From Orychophragmus violaceus (Eukaryota > Streptophyta > Magnoliopsida > Brassicales > Brassicaceae): a DNA stretch of 64,000 bases. The translations under genes were made by a program, and so were the position numbers. The stretch is taken from positions 59,733,728-59,797,727 of the forward strand of contig CM058236.1 of the NCBI GenBank assembly GCA_030180135.1, in the 5' to 3' direction. Shown here piece by piece: positions 21,460 to 33,810 of the stretch; positions within the stretch are counted from its first letter, which is position 1, and each line of letters begins with the position of its first letter. The notes under the pieces were generated by a model that worked only from the letters and a program-made list of their open reading frames with translations, did no database searches and had not been told where the DNA came from.

Positions 21460-22276
21460 TGTGATACCCCGTATCAAAAATACAATCAACGGGCAGCAGA
21501 AAGTCAACCGGGGGCAAAATTGTCATTTTACCAAAGTCGGGGGTAAAATGGTAATTTTGCCAAAGTTCGAGACGGAAGCCGATGCGGGCCAAATATTCTT
21601 ATGTTTCAACATAAAGAATGTTTAGAAGATCAGAATTGGAAGAATCAGAGCGGAAATGTGTTTTACGGCTTGTCGGGAATGGAAACCGACAAACCCGAAG
21701 AAACTTCAAAAATTCATAACCGGAGCTACGTAAGTCCGAACGGAGTGATTCAAAATGCTAAATTCATAAAATAGCATGGAGAATCTGATTGTGGAGGTTT
21801 GAGGATTTATGGGATCATCCAGAGTGGTTCTAAAATATTAAACGCAAGATCGAGGAAAACCAAAGCTACGGGTTTAAGCGGTTTAAGGGTTGGTTAAGGG
21901 TGGTTGAAGGAAGGGTTTTTGGACAACAAAACACTCAGATGGAAAGGTGTTACCTCTGTGATGGCGCCACCTTTCTCTTTTTGCATGCAATGCATGAGAA
22001 TGGTTCATGAACATGGGAATTATTGTTGACAACTCTCATTTTTGACAACAAAACCTCTCTCTAAACTCCCTCACCACGACCTCTCTCTCCTCTCTCTCTA
22101 CATTCATCCTACTTGCCCAGAAAACCCAGAAATCCTATGCATTTTCCCTTGGAACCCCAAGAACACCAAGAACATTCATCATGTTTTTAATACCTTCAAA
22201 CACCAAAAATCTCATAACTCCTTCATTATAAACCCAAATCAACTTCTGCAAAGTGCTATAGCTTACTCTCTCCCTC

Positions 22277-22286
22277 CTATATAATC
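22277..22286 (+). promoter_or_regulatory. TATA box candidate of Giant-LTR
   Basis: CTATATAATC follows a long CT-rich run, a usual plant core-promoter setting. The 3' LTR copy reads CTACAATC at the same place, so its TATA box is damaged. Confidence 0.5.
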
Positions 22287-22487
22287 TCCAGCCAGCCACC
22301 GTCGTCGCCGTCACTGGAGCTCGCCGGAATCTGGCCGGCAAGCATCCGCGGATTAGGTTTTGGAGAATCTCTCTCTTCCTTCATCAGATCTGAACGTTTT
22401 GAAGCCTTGGTTAGATAGATCTTCTCTTTGCGGTCAGTTAGATATGTAGATCGTCACCTGAGTCACCGGAAAAAGGGGTGAACCGGC

Positions 22488-22888
22488 CGGTCAACGCCAG
22501 ACCACCGCCGGTCAACACCGGAGAAGTCGCCGGAGAAGTCACCGGAGAAGCCCAACCGCCGCCAATCTTCAGTCGGTTCTTCAAGGAGTGTGATGGGATG
22601 GTTTGATTCAAGATTTGGGTTGGTTTAAGGCTGGTTTAGCCTTGGTCAACGGTTAGGTCAAACTGGTCAAAGTTTGACCAAAACCGGTTTAACCTAACCG
22701 GTTCTAATTAGACCGGTTCAATTGGTTCAGATGGTTCAGTGGTTCAACCGGTTTGGTTTGGGAAGTCAACCGGGTCAAGTCAAAGTCAACGGTCAACAGT
22801 AAAAGTCAAAGGTCAACTGAAGGTCAAAGTCAACACCGGTCAATGCCGTGGTCAACGCCGGTCAACGCGTTGACTCCGACCATTGACT
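22488..22888 (+). promoter_or_regulatory. Cluster of about 20 TTGAC (W-box core) sites
   Basis: GTCAA or TTGAC occurs about 20 times in 400 bp, mostly as GGTCAAC or AGTCAAA on the plus strand. TTGAC is the core bound by WRKY factors. The 3' LTR has the same cluster (about 28018-28419). Stress-linked transcription is an inference. Confidence 0.5.
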
Positions 22889-23541
22889 ACTTGCGGTTCA
22901 TGTCAGGGTGTTCGGGAAGCCTCGGGGTTCGATTCCGTGCGTACGGGAAGTTCGGGTTTCAGTTCGGAGGTCTCGGGATTTATACCGCGTCAGACCGTCA
23001 TTCCGCGCCTATCTCACTGTGAGTCGGCTCACAAACCCTTAGTTACCTATAGACCGAGAATTACTAAACCCTAGTATTAGGTTGCATACCCGTTAATTAA
23101 AATGAATAGTAATTAATAAATAATTGAACATTAATGATAAACCGGTTAGGATCAGATAAGCACGCTAGGGTTAAAGAATTAAACGGTAAATCAATTGTGT
23201 GCCGCTAGGTTGTTAGTATCGATTGGGTGATGCATTCATATAGACCGTTTGTTTAGGACTGTATATGCATATATATGTATAAGAACGATAATTAATGAAT
23301 CTACCTACGGGAATTAAGACGACACTAAAATACGAGTTAAACCAAAACGAACTTATAGAATATTGTTACAGGATTGGGGTTTAGGTTTAATAGCGGGATT
23401 GGGTAATGAATAAAGTTAATTAATAATGAGACGTCGGGGAGTTAGTAAGTTTACTAAGTCTAAACCGACGGATCGAGGAGTTAATAAAAGATATCTAGAA
23501 TGGGTTAAATAAGGAATGTAGTGAGTTTGTAAGCCGTCTAC

Positions 23542-24204
23542 GGGTTAGCAATCCGCTAACCCAAGGTAGCGGATGATAATGGATTAAAAGACTTAGAAAC
23601 CCTAATAAGCCTGCTTGTGTGTGATTGTGTGATTATGTGATTGTGTTATTGATTGTGATTGCGTGATTGTATTGCTGTTGTTGTGAGCTTTGTGTGCAGG
23701 CTTGTTAGACTGCTCGGTGTTGGGCCGAGCACTTATTGCGGACACTTACTCCGGTCACGGGGCCGGGTAAGTTAGTGGTGCTGACTAGGTATCTTACCTA
23801 GTCAGAGCGGTGGTAGTGTAGTGGCTTGCGGAATCGGTTGTGAAATTATTATTATTGTTGTTAATTGCATGATCTGTGCTAGAGTTTCAGCGAGTATGCG
23901 TGTTTACATTTCTGCACTAGGACTCTAGGGTGCGTTAGATTCCGCAAGCCTAGGTTTTGTGTACGTTCCGGTACATCCGACCCGATTGGATCCTCGGGTT
24001 TTGCCTAATCGGATCATGGTGATTCTGGTTATGGTGTTAACCTACTTGGTGACGCCGGTAGGTGTGCGATTCAGAGAATACGGGGTCATGTCCTAGGGCT
24101 GGATCGCATGGAAACTCAGGTTACCTGGGGTAACAGGAGTCACCGCGTATCGATGGACAGAGAACGGTGTCCTAACCGTGGGGACCTTGTGTACACGGTT
24201 AGGA
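23542..24204 (+). other. Run of perfect stem-loops in the giant LTR
   Basis: Perfect inverted repeats include 23542-23549/23555-23562 (8 bp), 23711-23717/23725-23731 (7 bp), 23781-23791/23795-23805 (11 bp, 3-base loop), 24120-24125/24129-24134 (6 bp) and 24170-24180/24194-24204 (11 bp). The same stems are present in the 3' LTR (for example 29312-29336). This could be a structured RNA, since the LTR is transcribed. Confidence 0.5.
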
Positions 24205-25033
24205 GTCATGGGTTAGTTGCCATGTAGGTAACGATGTAGACCCGTGAAAGTTACCGAGTTCGTAGGGCCCAGCGTTGTTTTGTTATTTTCCCTTTATTGC
24301 GCGTTAGATAGATCGAGTCCAATCGAGGACATGTGCCGCAGTGTCTTCAATTCCCTTAATTCTCCTTATCTTTGGCTTTGATTGTGTGTTGTGGGTTTAT
24401 CACGACGTGGTAGTGCGTGATTGACCATTTCTTACATTAATTGTTATTTTGGGGTTTTGGGACGGGAATCTGTAGTTCTAGATAGACTAGAAGCCTTTAG
24501 TGGGGAGCCGATTCACTAGGTGATCTTAGATCGCTCATTAGACTCTTTTGTGCTTTTCAGGTTTAGCAGCGACGGACGCGGGAGGCCTCAATGTAGTTTC
24601 GGGATGGTTTGTGACGGGATTTTATTCGGGGTTTTGGATGTTTTATTTTCGGTTCGGCTTTGGCGCCATTTTATGAGTTTGATTTATTTATGTGCTTTGA
24701 GATTGCGACTGTTTGTAAAATTCTATTAAACGTTGTGCTGAACGTTTGGTTACTCATAAATAAAATTGTTTCCCTGATATGAGGTTTCGTCCGAACCGAC
24801 ACAACTCACCGAAGTGGTACAAGGTGTACAACTTGTATTACGGAAGTTAGGATAGCGAGGTCAAAGATGGATTAGTGCGATCCTTTGTCTCCAACCGATC
24901 CGTCTCTGACTTCGTCCTGTGACGAACTTTTCCTGTTCGACTTGCTCGGGTTCGATCGGTCATGTTCTTGTTTGATTGTTGACCGGTCAGTTCGACGGTC
25001 AGCGGAGAATGGGAAAGGGGCGTTACAGAAAGG

Positions 25034-25045
25034 TGGTATCAGAGC
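25034..25045 (+). other. Primer binding site of Giant-LTR
   Basis: TGGTATCAGAGC, seven bases from the LTR end, complementary to initiator tRNA-Met. Confidence 0.9.
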
Positions 25046-25298
25046 ATGGTTCTGCATGGGTTTCGAAACATTTCATTTTTGAGTGTTTTCCGTGTTTTAT
25101 CGAGTCAAATGTGTCACACAAGCATCCATTAGGAAACCGAGCCGCGTCCGTTAAACCCGGGGTTGGGATGGGAAAATAGACTTTTGTATTATTTGTACTA
25201 ACTTGTCTTGTGTTTTTTATTGCAGTCTTTCAGTAGTGTGTCATGGGTGGAGTGGAGGGATGTGTGTGTGTGCGCGGTGTAGTTACAGTTGAGCGTCA

Positions 25299-26283
25299 TG
25301 AGTCAGCAGGGATCAGTCGGCTCGTATCAGGGACAGTTGGATCAGTTTCAGGGATACCCAGCATCGCCAGGCCATTCACGAGGTTCTTGTACATCGGATC
25401 GTCCACCAGTTCCTTTGCGACATTTACAGGGTTCTAGAGCAGCAGCAGGTGGATGAGAAGGTAGCTATGCTTGAGGATGTTTTGGAGCAGCAGGTTGGAC
25501 CTCATCACCAGCCGGACCTACGACCTGGATCACCTCGTACACCGTTCGATATGGTTATGTCACCAGCGTCTACGGAGTCGCAGTTTGAGCCAGTCTCGTC
25601 ACCAGCCGAGATGATAGAGACACCACCAGCAGTACCAGAGAGCCGAGCATGCTGTGGGTGTGGAGTGCATGAGTTTTATTTACATTGGTGTCCCCGAGCA
25701 GTAGACCTGTGTCTTCGAGATCCGTACCATCCAATACCGGGACCCGATCACTGTCCGTTATGTGGTCATGAGGGCCATGGAGCACCGACTTGCCGCACCG
25801 TTGGATCAGGAGCGTGTATGCCTTTGGATAGCCATTCCGAGCACCAGTACCAGAGGATTATCGAGCTGGACCTAGTTGCAGAAATCCTGAGCCCAGTTAG
25901 CCACCAGTCATTCTGATGCCAGTCGTTCCACCACCTCGACCCGAGCCAGCAAGGATTTGCCAGTTTTGTAGAGGTGAGGGTCATCGCACACCCGATTGTT
26001 TCACCAATTACCAGATCGAGCCAACTTCTCTTTGTCAGTTTTGTGGTAGCTATGGTCATCAGGCGCCCGTGCGTTATCGTGGACCATTTTCAGCGTCCAC
26101 TCCAGTCTGTCAGTTATGTGGCCGCGCAGGTCACGTTGCTCATCTTTTCCCGATTGCCGAGCCACAGCATGTCGGAGCACCATCTCGAGACACACACCCG
26201 CCACACCCTTCCGGCGCACCTGCCAGTGGATACTACAGCGAGCCGTTTTGCCAGTGGTGTTGGGAATTGCGGTCTTGCTAGAG
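25299..26283 (+). pseudogene. Zinc-knuckle (Gag-like) protein of Giant-LTR, frameshifted
   Basis: A Gln-rich start (MSQQGSVGSYQGQLDQFQGY, from 25299) is followed, after a frame change, by a coiled-coil-like VLEQQQVDEKVAMLEDVLEQQ stretch near 25431. An open block at 25449-25916 holds CPLCGHEGHGAPTC, and another at 25916-26281 holds CQFCRGEGHRTPDC, then CQFCGSYGHQAPV and CQLCGRAGHVAHL, where the last Cys is lost. So there are four to five CX2CX4HX4C-type knuckles in a row with Pro-rich spacers. The stop and start at 25914-25918 overlap (TGATG), more likely decay than design. There is no capsid domain I can recognise. Confidence 0.6.
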
Positions 26284-26989
26284 GCGTTAGGTTAGGATAA
26301 GAATAGTTAGGTCAGGTAAGTGGGGCACTAACTCTATATTTTTGTCTGTAGGTAGATCGGCGGATAGGCGACTTTGAGTGTCGTCTTTGACATATCTGTT
26401 GTATAGCGGTGCAGTATGGGTTTTTGGATATGATGGCGGCCATGTGTGTACGGACTCTGATCAGGACCATGTACTAAAAACTTTATGATGTATGATATAT
26501 CGTTTTATGTACGTGGTGGATGCAGAGTGTTCAGTTGATCGTTTTGAGTAGCATAGTAACTATTTGCATGACTGAGATGGTTCTTAAAGCAAATGGATTA
26601 CTGTGTGAAACTAAATGATGAGCGGAATTGACGACCGTTCATCGTGACCTGAACCCGAAAGAAGGAAGAAGTGATCAGATTCTTGAAGAGTGTCCCATAA
26701 GGGAAGAAGGAAGTCAGGACCCGAAAGATATGGAGGTCGAAGCAAAGTGGGGAAGCCGAAGTAAGAATCAGAGCAAAGAAGATAACCAGAGTTAAGTAAG
26801 GATCGAGACCGATGGAGTCAGTTAAGAGTGAAGCGGATTTGGGTGGTGTGGAAGCCAGTGGTATGCAGCAGTGTTCAAGTCTAGAAGCGTCGGAGTGGAG
26901 TGATGAAGTGACTTGCAGGGTTCGGAACCAATTTGAAGTCTATTAGTGACGGAGAATTCGGGGACCGAATTCCTGTAAGTGGGGAAGAA
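26284..26989 (+). other. 3' internal region of Giant-LTR with polypurine tract
   Basis: There is no reading frame of note. It ends with the polypurine tract AAGTGGGGAAGAA (26977-26989) directly before the 3' LTR. Confidence 0.7.
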
Positions 26990-29900
26990 TGTGATACCCC
27001 GTATCAAAAATACGGTCAACGGGCAGCAGAAAGTCAACCGTAGGCAAAATTGTCATTTTACCAAAGTCGGGGGTAAAATGGTAATTTTGCCAAAGTTCAA
27101 GACGGAAGCCGATGCGGGCCAAATATTCTTATGTTTCAACATAAAGAATTTTTAGAAGATCAGAATTGGAAGAATCAGAGCGGAAATGTGTTTTACGGCT
27201 TGTCGGGAATGGAAACCGACAAACCCGAAGAAACTTCAAAAATTCATAACCGGAGCTACGTAAGTCTGAACGGAGTGATTCAAAATGCTAAAATCATCAA
27301 ATATCATGGAGAATCGGATTGTGGAGGTTTGAGTATTTATGGGATCATCCAGAGTGGTTCTAAAATATTAAACGCAAGATCGAGGAAAACCGAAGCTACG
27401 GGTTTAAGCGGTTTAAGGGTTGGTTAAGGGTGGTTGAAGGAAGGGTTTTTGGAAAACAAAACACTCAGATGGAAAGGTGTTACCTCTGTGATGGCGCCAC
27501 CTTTCTCTCTTTGCATGCAATGCATGAGAATGGTTCATGAACATGGGAATTATTGTTGACAACTCTCATTTTTGGCAACAAAACCTCTCTCTAAACTCCC
27601 TCACCACGACCTCTCTCTCCTCTCTCTCTACATTCATCCCACTTGCCCAGAAAACCCAGAAATCCTATGCATTTTCCCTTGGAACCCCAAGAACACCAAC
27701 AACATTCATCATGTTCTTAATACCTTCAAACACCAAAAATCTCATAACTCCTTCATTATAAACCCAAATCAACTTCTGCAAAGTGCTATAACTTACTCTC
27801 TCCCTCCTCTACAATCTCCAGCCAGCCACCGTCGTCGCCGTCACCGGAGCTCGCTGTAATCTGGCCGGCAAGCATCCGCAGATTAGGGTTTTGGAGAATC
27901 TCTCTCTTCCTTCATCAGATATGAACGTTTTGAAGCCTTGGATGGATAGATATTCTCTTTGCGGTCAGTTTGATATGTAGATCGTCACCTGAGTCACCGG
28001 AAAAAGGGGTGAACCGGCCGGTCAACGCCGGACCACCGCCGGTCAACGCCGGAGAAGTCGCCGGAGAAGTCACCGGAGAAGCCCATCCACCGCCAATCTT
28101 CAGTCGGTTCTTCAAGGAGTGTGATGGGATGATTTGATTCAAGATTTGGGTTGGTTTAAGGCTGGTTTAGCCTTGGTCAACGGTTAGGTCAAACTGGTCA
28201 AAGTTTGACCAAAACTGGTTTAACCTAACCGGTTCTAATTAGACCGGTTCAGTTGGTTCAGATTGTTCAGTGGTTCAACCGGTTTGGTTTGGGAAGTCAA
28301 CCGTTTCAAGTCAAAGTCAACGGTCAACAGTCAAAGTCAACGGTCAACCGAAGGTCAAAGTCAACGCCGGTCAATGTCTTGGTCAACGCCGGTCAACGCG
28401 TTGACTCCGATCATTGACTACTTGCGGTTCATGTCAGGGTGTTCGGGAAGCCTCGGGGTTCGATTTCGTGCGTACGGGAAGTTCGGGTTTCAGTTCGGAG
28501 GTCTCGGGATTCATACCGCGTCAGACTGTCATTCCGCGCCTATCTCACTGTGAGTCGGCTCACAAACCCTTAGTTACCTATAGACCGAGAATTACTAAAC
28601 CGTAGTATTAGGTTGCATACCCGTTAATTAAAATGAATAGTAATTAATAAATAATTGAACATTAATGATAAACCGGTTAGGATCAGATAAGCACGCTAGG
28701 GTTAAAGAATTAAACGGTAAATCAATTGTGTGCCGCTAGGTTGTTAGTATCGATTGGGTGATGCATTCATATAGACCGTTTGTTTAGGACTGTATATGCA
28801 TATATATGTATAAGAACGATAATTAATGAATCTATCTACGGGAATTAAGACGACACTAAAATACGAGTTAAACCTAAACGAACTTATAGAATATTGTAAC
28901 GGGATTGGGGTTTAGGTTTAATAGCGGGATTGGGTAATGAATAAAGTTAATTAATAATGAGACGTCGGGGAGTTAGTAAGTTTACTAAGTCTAAACCGAC
29001 GGATCGAGGAGTTAATAAAAGATATCTAGAATGGGTTAAATAAAGAATGTAGTGAGTTGGTAAGCCGTCTACGGGTTAGCAATCCGCTAACCCAAGGTAG
29101 CGGATTATAATGGATTAAAAGACTTAGAAACCCTAATAAGCCTGCTTGTGTGTGATTGTGTGATTATGTGATTGTGTGATTGATTGTGATTGCGTGATTG
29201 TATTGATGTTGTTGTGAGCTTTGTGTGCAGGATTGTTAGACTGCTCGGTGTTGGGCCGAGCAGTTATTGCGGACACTTACTCCGGTCACGGGGCCGGGTA
29301 AGTTAGTGGTGCTGACTAGGTATCTTACCTAGTCAGAGCGGTGGTAGTGTAGTGGCTTGCGGAATGGGTTGGGAAATTATTATTATTGTTGTTAATTGCG
29401 TGATCTGTGCTAGAGTCCCAACGAGTCTGCGTGTTTACATTTATGCACTAGGACTCTAGGGTGCGTTAGATTCTACAAGCCTAGGTTTTGTGTACGTTCC
29501 GGTACTTCCGACCCGATTGGATCCTCGGGTTTTGCCTAATCGGATCATGGTGATTCTGGCTATGGTGTTAACCTACTGGGTGACGCCGGTAGGTGTGCGA
29601 TTCGGAGAATACGGGTTCATGTCCTAGGGCCGGATCGCATGGAAACTCAGGTTACCTGGGGTAACAGGAGTCACCGCGTATCGATGGACAGAGAACGGTG
29701 TCCTAACCGTGGGGACCTTGTGTACACGGTTAGGAGTCGTGGGTTAGTTGCCATGTAGGTAACGATGTAGACCTGTGGAAGTTACCGAGTTCGTAGGGCC
29801 CAGCGTTGTTTTGTTATTTTACCTTTATTGCGCGTTAGATAGATCGAGTCCAATCGAGGACATGTGCCGCAGTGTCTTCAATTCCTTTAATTCTCCTTAT

Positions 29901-30559
29901 CTTTGGCTTTGATTGTGTGTTGTGGGTTTATCACGACGTGGTAGTGCGTGATTGACCATTTCTTACATTGATTGTTATTTTGGGGTTTTGGGACGGGAAT
30001 CTGTAGTTCTAGATAGACTAGAAGCCTTTAGTGGGGAGCCGATTCACTGGGTGATCTTAGATCGCTCATTAGACTCTTTTTGTGCTTTTCAGGTTTAGCA
30101 GCGACGGACGCGGGAGGCCTCGGTGTAGTTTCGGGATGGTTTGTGACGGGATTTGATTCGGGGTTTTGGATGTTTTATTTTCGGTTCGGATTTGGCGCCA
30201 TTTTATGAGTTTGATTTATTTATGTGCTTTGAGATGGCGACTGTTTGTAAAATTCTATTAAACGTTGTGCTGAACGTTTGGTTACTCATAAATAAAATTG
30301 TTTCCCTGATATGAGGTTTCGTCCGAACCGACACAACTCACCGAAGTGGTACAAGGTGTACAACTTGTATTACGGAAGTGAGGATAGCGAGGTCAAAGAT
30401 GGATTAGTGCGATCCTTTGTCTCAAACCGATCCGTCTCTGACTTCGTCCTGTGACGAACTTTTCCTGTTCGACTTGCTCGGGTTCGATCGGTCATGTTCT
30501 TGTTTTGTTGTTGACCGGTCAGCTCGACGGTCAGCGGAGAATGGGAAAGGGGCGTTACA
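26990..30559 (+). repeat. 3' LTR of Giant-LTR
   Basis: Full-length second copy of 21460-25027 with scattered substitutions, including a damaged TATA box. It ends at the AGGTG duplication in Athila-A pol. Confidence 0.92.
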
Positions 30560-32222
30560 AGGTGCTTGCACAATAAGAGCGCTAACCAAGGCTTCCTTGA
30601 TCTCATTGAAAGCCTTCAGACATTCAGCATCAAAAGCAAACTCAGTTTCCTTGCAAAGAAGGCGTGTGAGAGGCCTCGCTATCTTGGAGAAATCCTTGAT
30701 GAATCTTCCATAGAAACCCGCATGCCCAAGAAAGCTTCTAATACCCTTAACTGAATTCGGTGGTTGTTGGCTCATCATGACTTCTATCTTAGCCTTGTCC
30801 ACTTCTATACCGCTCTCGGATATCTTATGACCCAACACTATCCCTTCTCTGACCATGAAATGGCATTTTTCCCAGTTAAGCACAAGGTTTGTTTTTTCAC
30901 ATCTCTTCAATACCCTACACAAATTCAACAAACAAGAAGAGAAGGAAGAGCCATACACAGAGAAATCATCCATGAAAACTTATATGTTATCCTCGATAAG
31001 ATCCGAGAAAATAGACATCATGCACCGCTGAAAGGTAGCCGGTGCAATACACAAGCCAAATGGCATCCTTCGATAAGCAAAGGTGCCATAAGGACAAGTG
31101 AATGTCGTTTTCTCCTGATCGTTTGGATGTATCGGGATCTGAAAGAACCCACTATATCCGTCGAGAAAACAATAAAAAAGATGGTTAGCAAGACGCTCAA
31201 GCATTTGATCTATAAACGGAGTGGAAAGTGATCTTTTCTAGATGCAGCATTTAACTTTCTATAGTCTATACACGTCCTATGCCCGGTGATAGTCCTAGTT
31301 GGGATTAATTCATTGTTTTCACTTTTAACTACCGTAATCCCTCTTTTCTTCGGAACACAGTGCACTGGAGAAACCCAAGTGCTGTCCGAGATAGGGTAGA
31401 TTATCCCAGCATCAAGCAATTTAAGAATCTCTTTCTTAACTACCTCCTTAAGATTAGGATTCAATCTTCTTTGATGTTCAATTGATGACATAGATTCGTT
31501 TTCAAGATGAATCCTATTAGTACATAAACTAGGTGACAGCCCCTTTATATCATCAAGTGAATAGCCTATTGCTTTTCTAAACTTTTTCAATTCAGTATTT
31601 AAGGCAATCAACTCATCATCACGCAGCAAATCATTCACAATGACAGGATAAGTAGAGTTATGGCCAAGAAATGCATACCGAAGCCCCCGCGAAAGGGGCT
31701 TTAACTCAACCTTTGGCGCTTTGAGCTCACTCCAATCATCAGCTACAAGCTGCTCCTTGTAACCCTCAGCTCCAAAGGCGCCTTCAGCTCCTATACCCAA
31801 GGCGAAGACTGCTTGCTTTTTTCCCACTGAATTTGATCCCAACTCAATGTACTCAACCTCTCCTTGCAAAGGCTTGTGTGAATCAAGGGTCTTCATATAC
31901 GCCCAGCTCTCCTCGTTAAGATATCCATGCTCCCCTCATTCCTTTATCAAGGCCACTTCCAATGGATCATCCATGTTTAACTCCTCAAGGAGTTCATCAG
32001 CTAGCTCTTCCATAGTCTCAATATAGAACATCTGCCCATGTATGGTTGGCTTCTTCATCACCTTGTTGATGTCAAAGTTGAGCACTATGTCTTTGCCAAG
32101 GTTGAGGTCTATCTTCCCTTTCTTGACATCTATGATAGCACCAGCTGTAGCAAGAAATGGCCTTCCAAGGATTAGAGGATCCTTTGGTTCTTCATCCATC
32201 TCCAACACAATAAAATCAGTCG
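30560..32222 (-). pseudogene. Athila-A protease end and reverse transcriptase
   Basis: From 32222 down: the end of the protease domain (LILGRPFLATAGAIIDV), a stop near 31936, the linker and first RT motifs (GIIYPISDSTWVSPVHCVPKK, then CIDYRKLNAASRKDHFPL) to 31210, a one-base frameshift, the block from 31204 with FSTD-like region and RMPFGLCIAPATFQ, a nonsense codon near 30977, then FMDDFSVYG (the FMDD form of the RT catalytic motif) and the RT connection up to the Giant-LTR insertion at 30560. RT copies RNA into DNA. Three lesions silence it. Confidence 0.85.
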
Positions 32223-32227
32223 GTACT

Positions 32228-33426
32228 TGATGAGGTCATCAAACCAATAGCTGAACAAGAGGTCTATCAAACTCACCACTCAAGCCACATGGAGCCGAGA
32301 GATGCCCAAAAGTCCAAGGATTCCTATGAGCCTTGTATTGACCAAACGAATCCCACTATCAACTGGTCCAGCCCAGAGACCAAATTGACTACATTCTTAG
32401 ATCAACCAGGAAGGTTCTCGAAGTGGAATCAACTCAATAGCAACTCACATGAAGGAGATATTAAGTTTTCAAGTTAGGTGATTCCAAGCTTACCCGATTT
32501 TGACCAACAGTCACTCATTGGAGCATGGAGACCAAAGCAAGAATTTTTAATCTCCAAAACGACTTGTTCTGGAATCTTGATCCAAAATAGGATCTCTAAG
32601 AGTTGGTTTCGTGGCAATACCAGTTTTGGTTTGGAAGATATTCAATTTTTAAGCCGGAAGATCCTCCACTTGCCTTATTTTGAACCTTCCAAGTTTTGGA
32701 GACTTCAAACTCATATATGGCGACCTGGAGACCATATACTTCATCTAGAGACTTCCAAGAAGCTGCTAAGATGCTTCAGAACCCACAGGATCAAGCGGAT
32801 TCAATCTAGACCACTCATACACCAAGACTTACCATATCCGGACCTAAGTGCAATCAAGGAGTTCACACTACAACAACTCCTTATGTTTTGGTTTACCCAC
32901 GATTTTGAGACCCTCCAAGTGACTAAGAAGGTTCCAAAGAAGCTCACTTATCCATCCAAACCATCAAGATACAAAGGCATCATCACATATTCCCTCATTT
33001 GGCCAAAATCAAGCATTAAAGGCCATATCAATCAAGCCTTTGATTGATTCTCATTTAGGTTGATTTATTTGCATTTATGTTGATTTATTTTCAGAATTTT
33101 ATTTGTTTAAATGTCTTAGGGCCTAGCCTATAAAAGCTCACTCCATTGTATCATTTTAAAACAACTTTTGATTTTGATAAACACTTTGAGAATTCTTCTC
33201 TTTTCAATAAAGTATTTCGTTTTAGTCTTAAAATGAGTCTTTGTTGTTTCTTGTTCTTGTGATTAGAACAAGGCCCCTGCTGTATCACTAGTATAACCAT
33301 AACTAGTGTGGTGCATTCGATCCACTATCGCTTCCATCATATCCCGAGTTAGTTAGAGAGGTCCTTAGACCAGCTATCGGCTCACCCCTGTTTTGGCTCA
33401 AGACTTTTATGCCAAAGCTCATATCA
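32228..33426 (+). repeat. 5' LTR of TR-GAG (1199 bp)
   Basis: It runs from TGATGAGGTCATCA to CTCATATCA, followed four bases later by the primer site. It contains a good TATA box (33128) and an AATAAA about 75 bp after it (33206-33211), consistent with the start and end of the transcript. Confidence 0.75.
33128..33136 (+). promoter_or_regulatory. TATA box of TR-GAG
   Basis: CTATAAAAG, about 300 bp from the LTR end, is a near-ideal plant TATA box. Confidence 0.65.
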
Positions 33427-33430
33427 TTTT

Positions 33431-33442
33431 TGGTATCAGAGC
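33431..33442 (+). other. Primer binding site of TR-GAG
   Basis: TGGTATCAGAGC, matching initiator tRNA-Met; it sets the plus orientation. Confidence 0.88.
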
Positions 33443-33810
33443 TTCAAAGCTCCTATCTATCTAGGTTGTATCTATTCAACCTTTATCTCTTTGTCATTTC
33501 TATTTTGCAATTTTTCTTCATCTAAATCGAAAAAAACATAAAAATTGTTTCTGCTTGTTTAATTCGTTTTATAAAACTAAAAATCCTATAAAAATTGTTT
33601 TCCTTTGTTTTCTTTTTAGTTTGGTTCTATATTAAACGAAAATTCAAAAAAAAAAAAAAAATTAGGGAACTTGCTTGTTTTAAATTTTGTCATAATTCAC
33701 CATTTCCTTTATTTTTTCTTTTTTTCAATATTTTTTTTCTTCTTGAACCTAAACGATTTTGAGTTTGTGTTCTTTAATTTTCCAGGGTATCAAAACAAAA
33801 TCCATAAGAT

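Larger units (their letters stand above)
21460..25027 (+). repeat. 5' LTR of Giant-LTR
   Basis: Along it lie a CT-rich promoter-like stretch (22080-22290), a TTGAC-rich cluster (22488-22888), a hairpin-rich stretch (23542-24204) and a run of GTGATT-like repeats (about 23620-23680). The short open frames near 22040 and 22750 are not credible genes. Confidence 0.92.
21460..30559 (+). mobile_element. Giant-LTR: non-autonomous element with 3.57-kb LTRs
   Basis: Direct repeats 21460-25027 (3568 bp) and 26990-30559 (3570 bp) begin TGTGATACCCCG and end GGGGCGTTACA. They flank only 1962 bp that contain an initiator-Met primer site, a damaged zinc-knuckle protein and a polypurine tract. The target duplication AGGTG (21455-21459 and 30560-30564) is perfect. 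There is no protease, RT or integrase. The LTRs differ at about a dozen places in the first 440 bp by eye, so the insertion is much older than Copia-3. It sits in the pol gene of Athila-A. Confidence 0.92.

Noticed and set aside
22042..22284. 80-codon frame in the giant LTR, echoed at 27572-27859
   Set aside because: It lies in the CT-rich promoter-like part of the LTR, differs in length between the copies and has no recognisable domain.
25914..25918. TGATG stop-start overlap as programmed reinitiation
   Set aside because: The second frame has a stop just upstream and the gene shows other frame changes, so decay explains it better.
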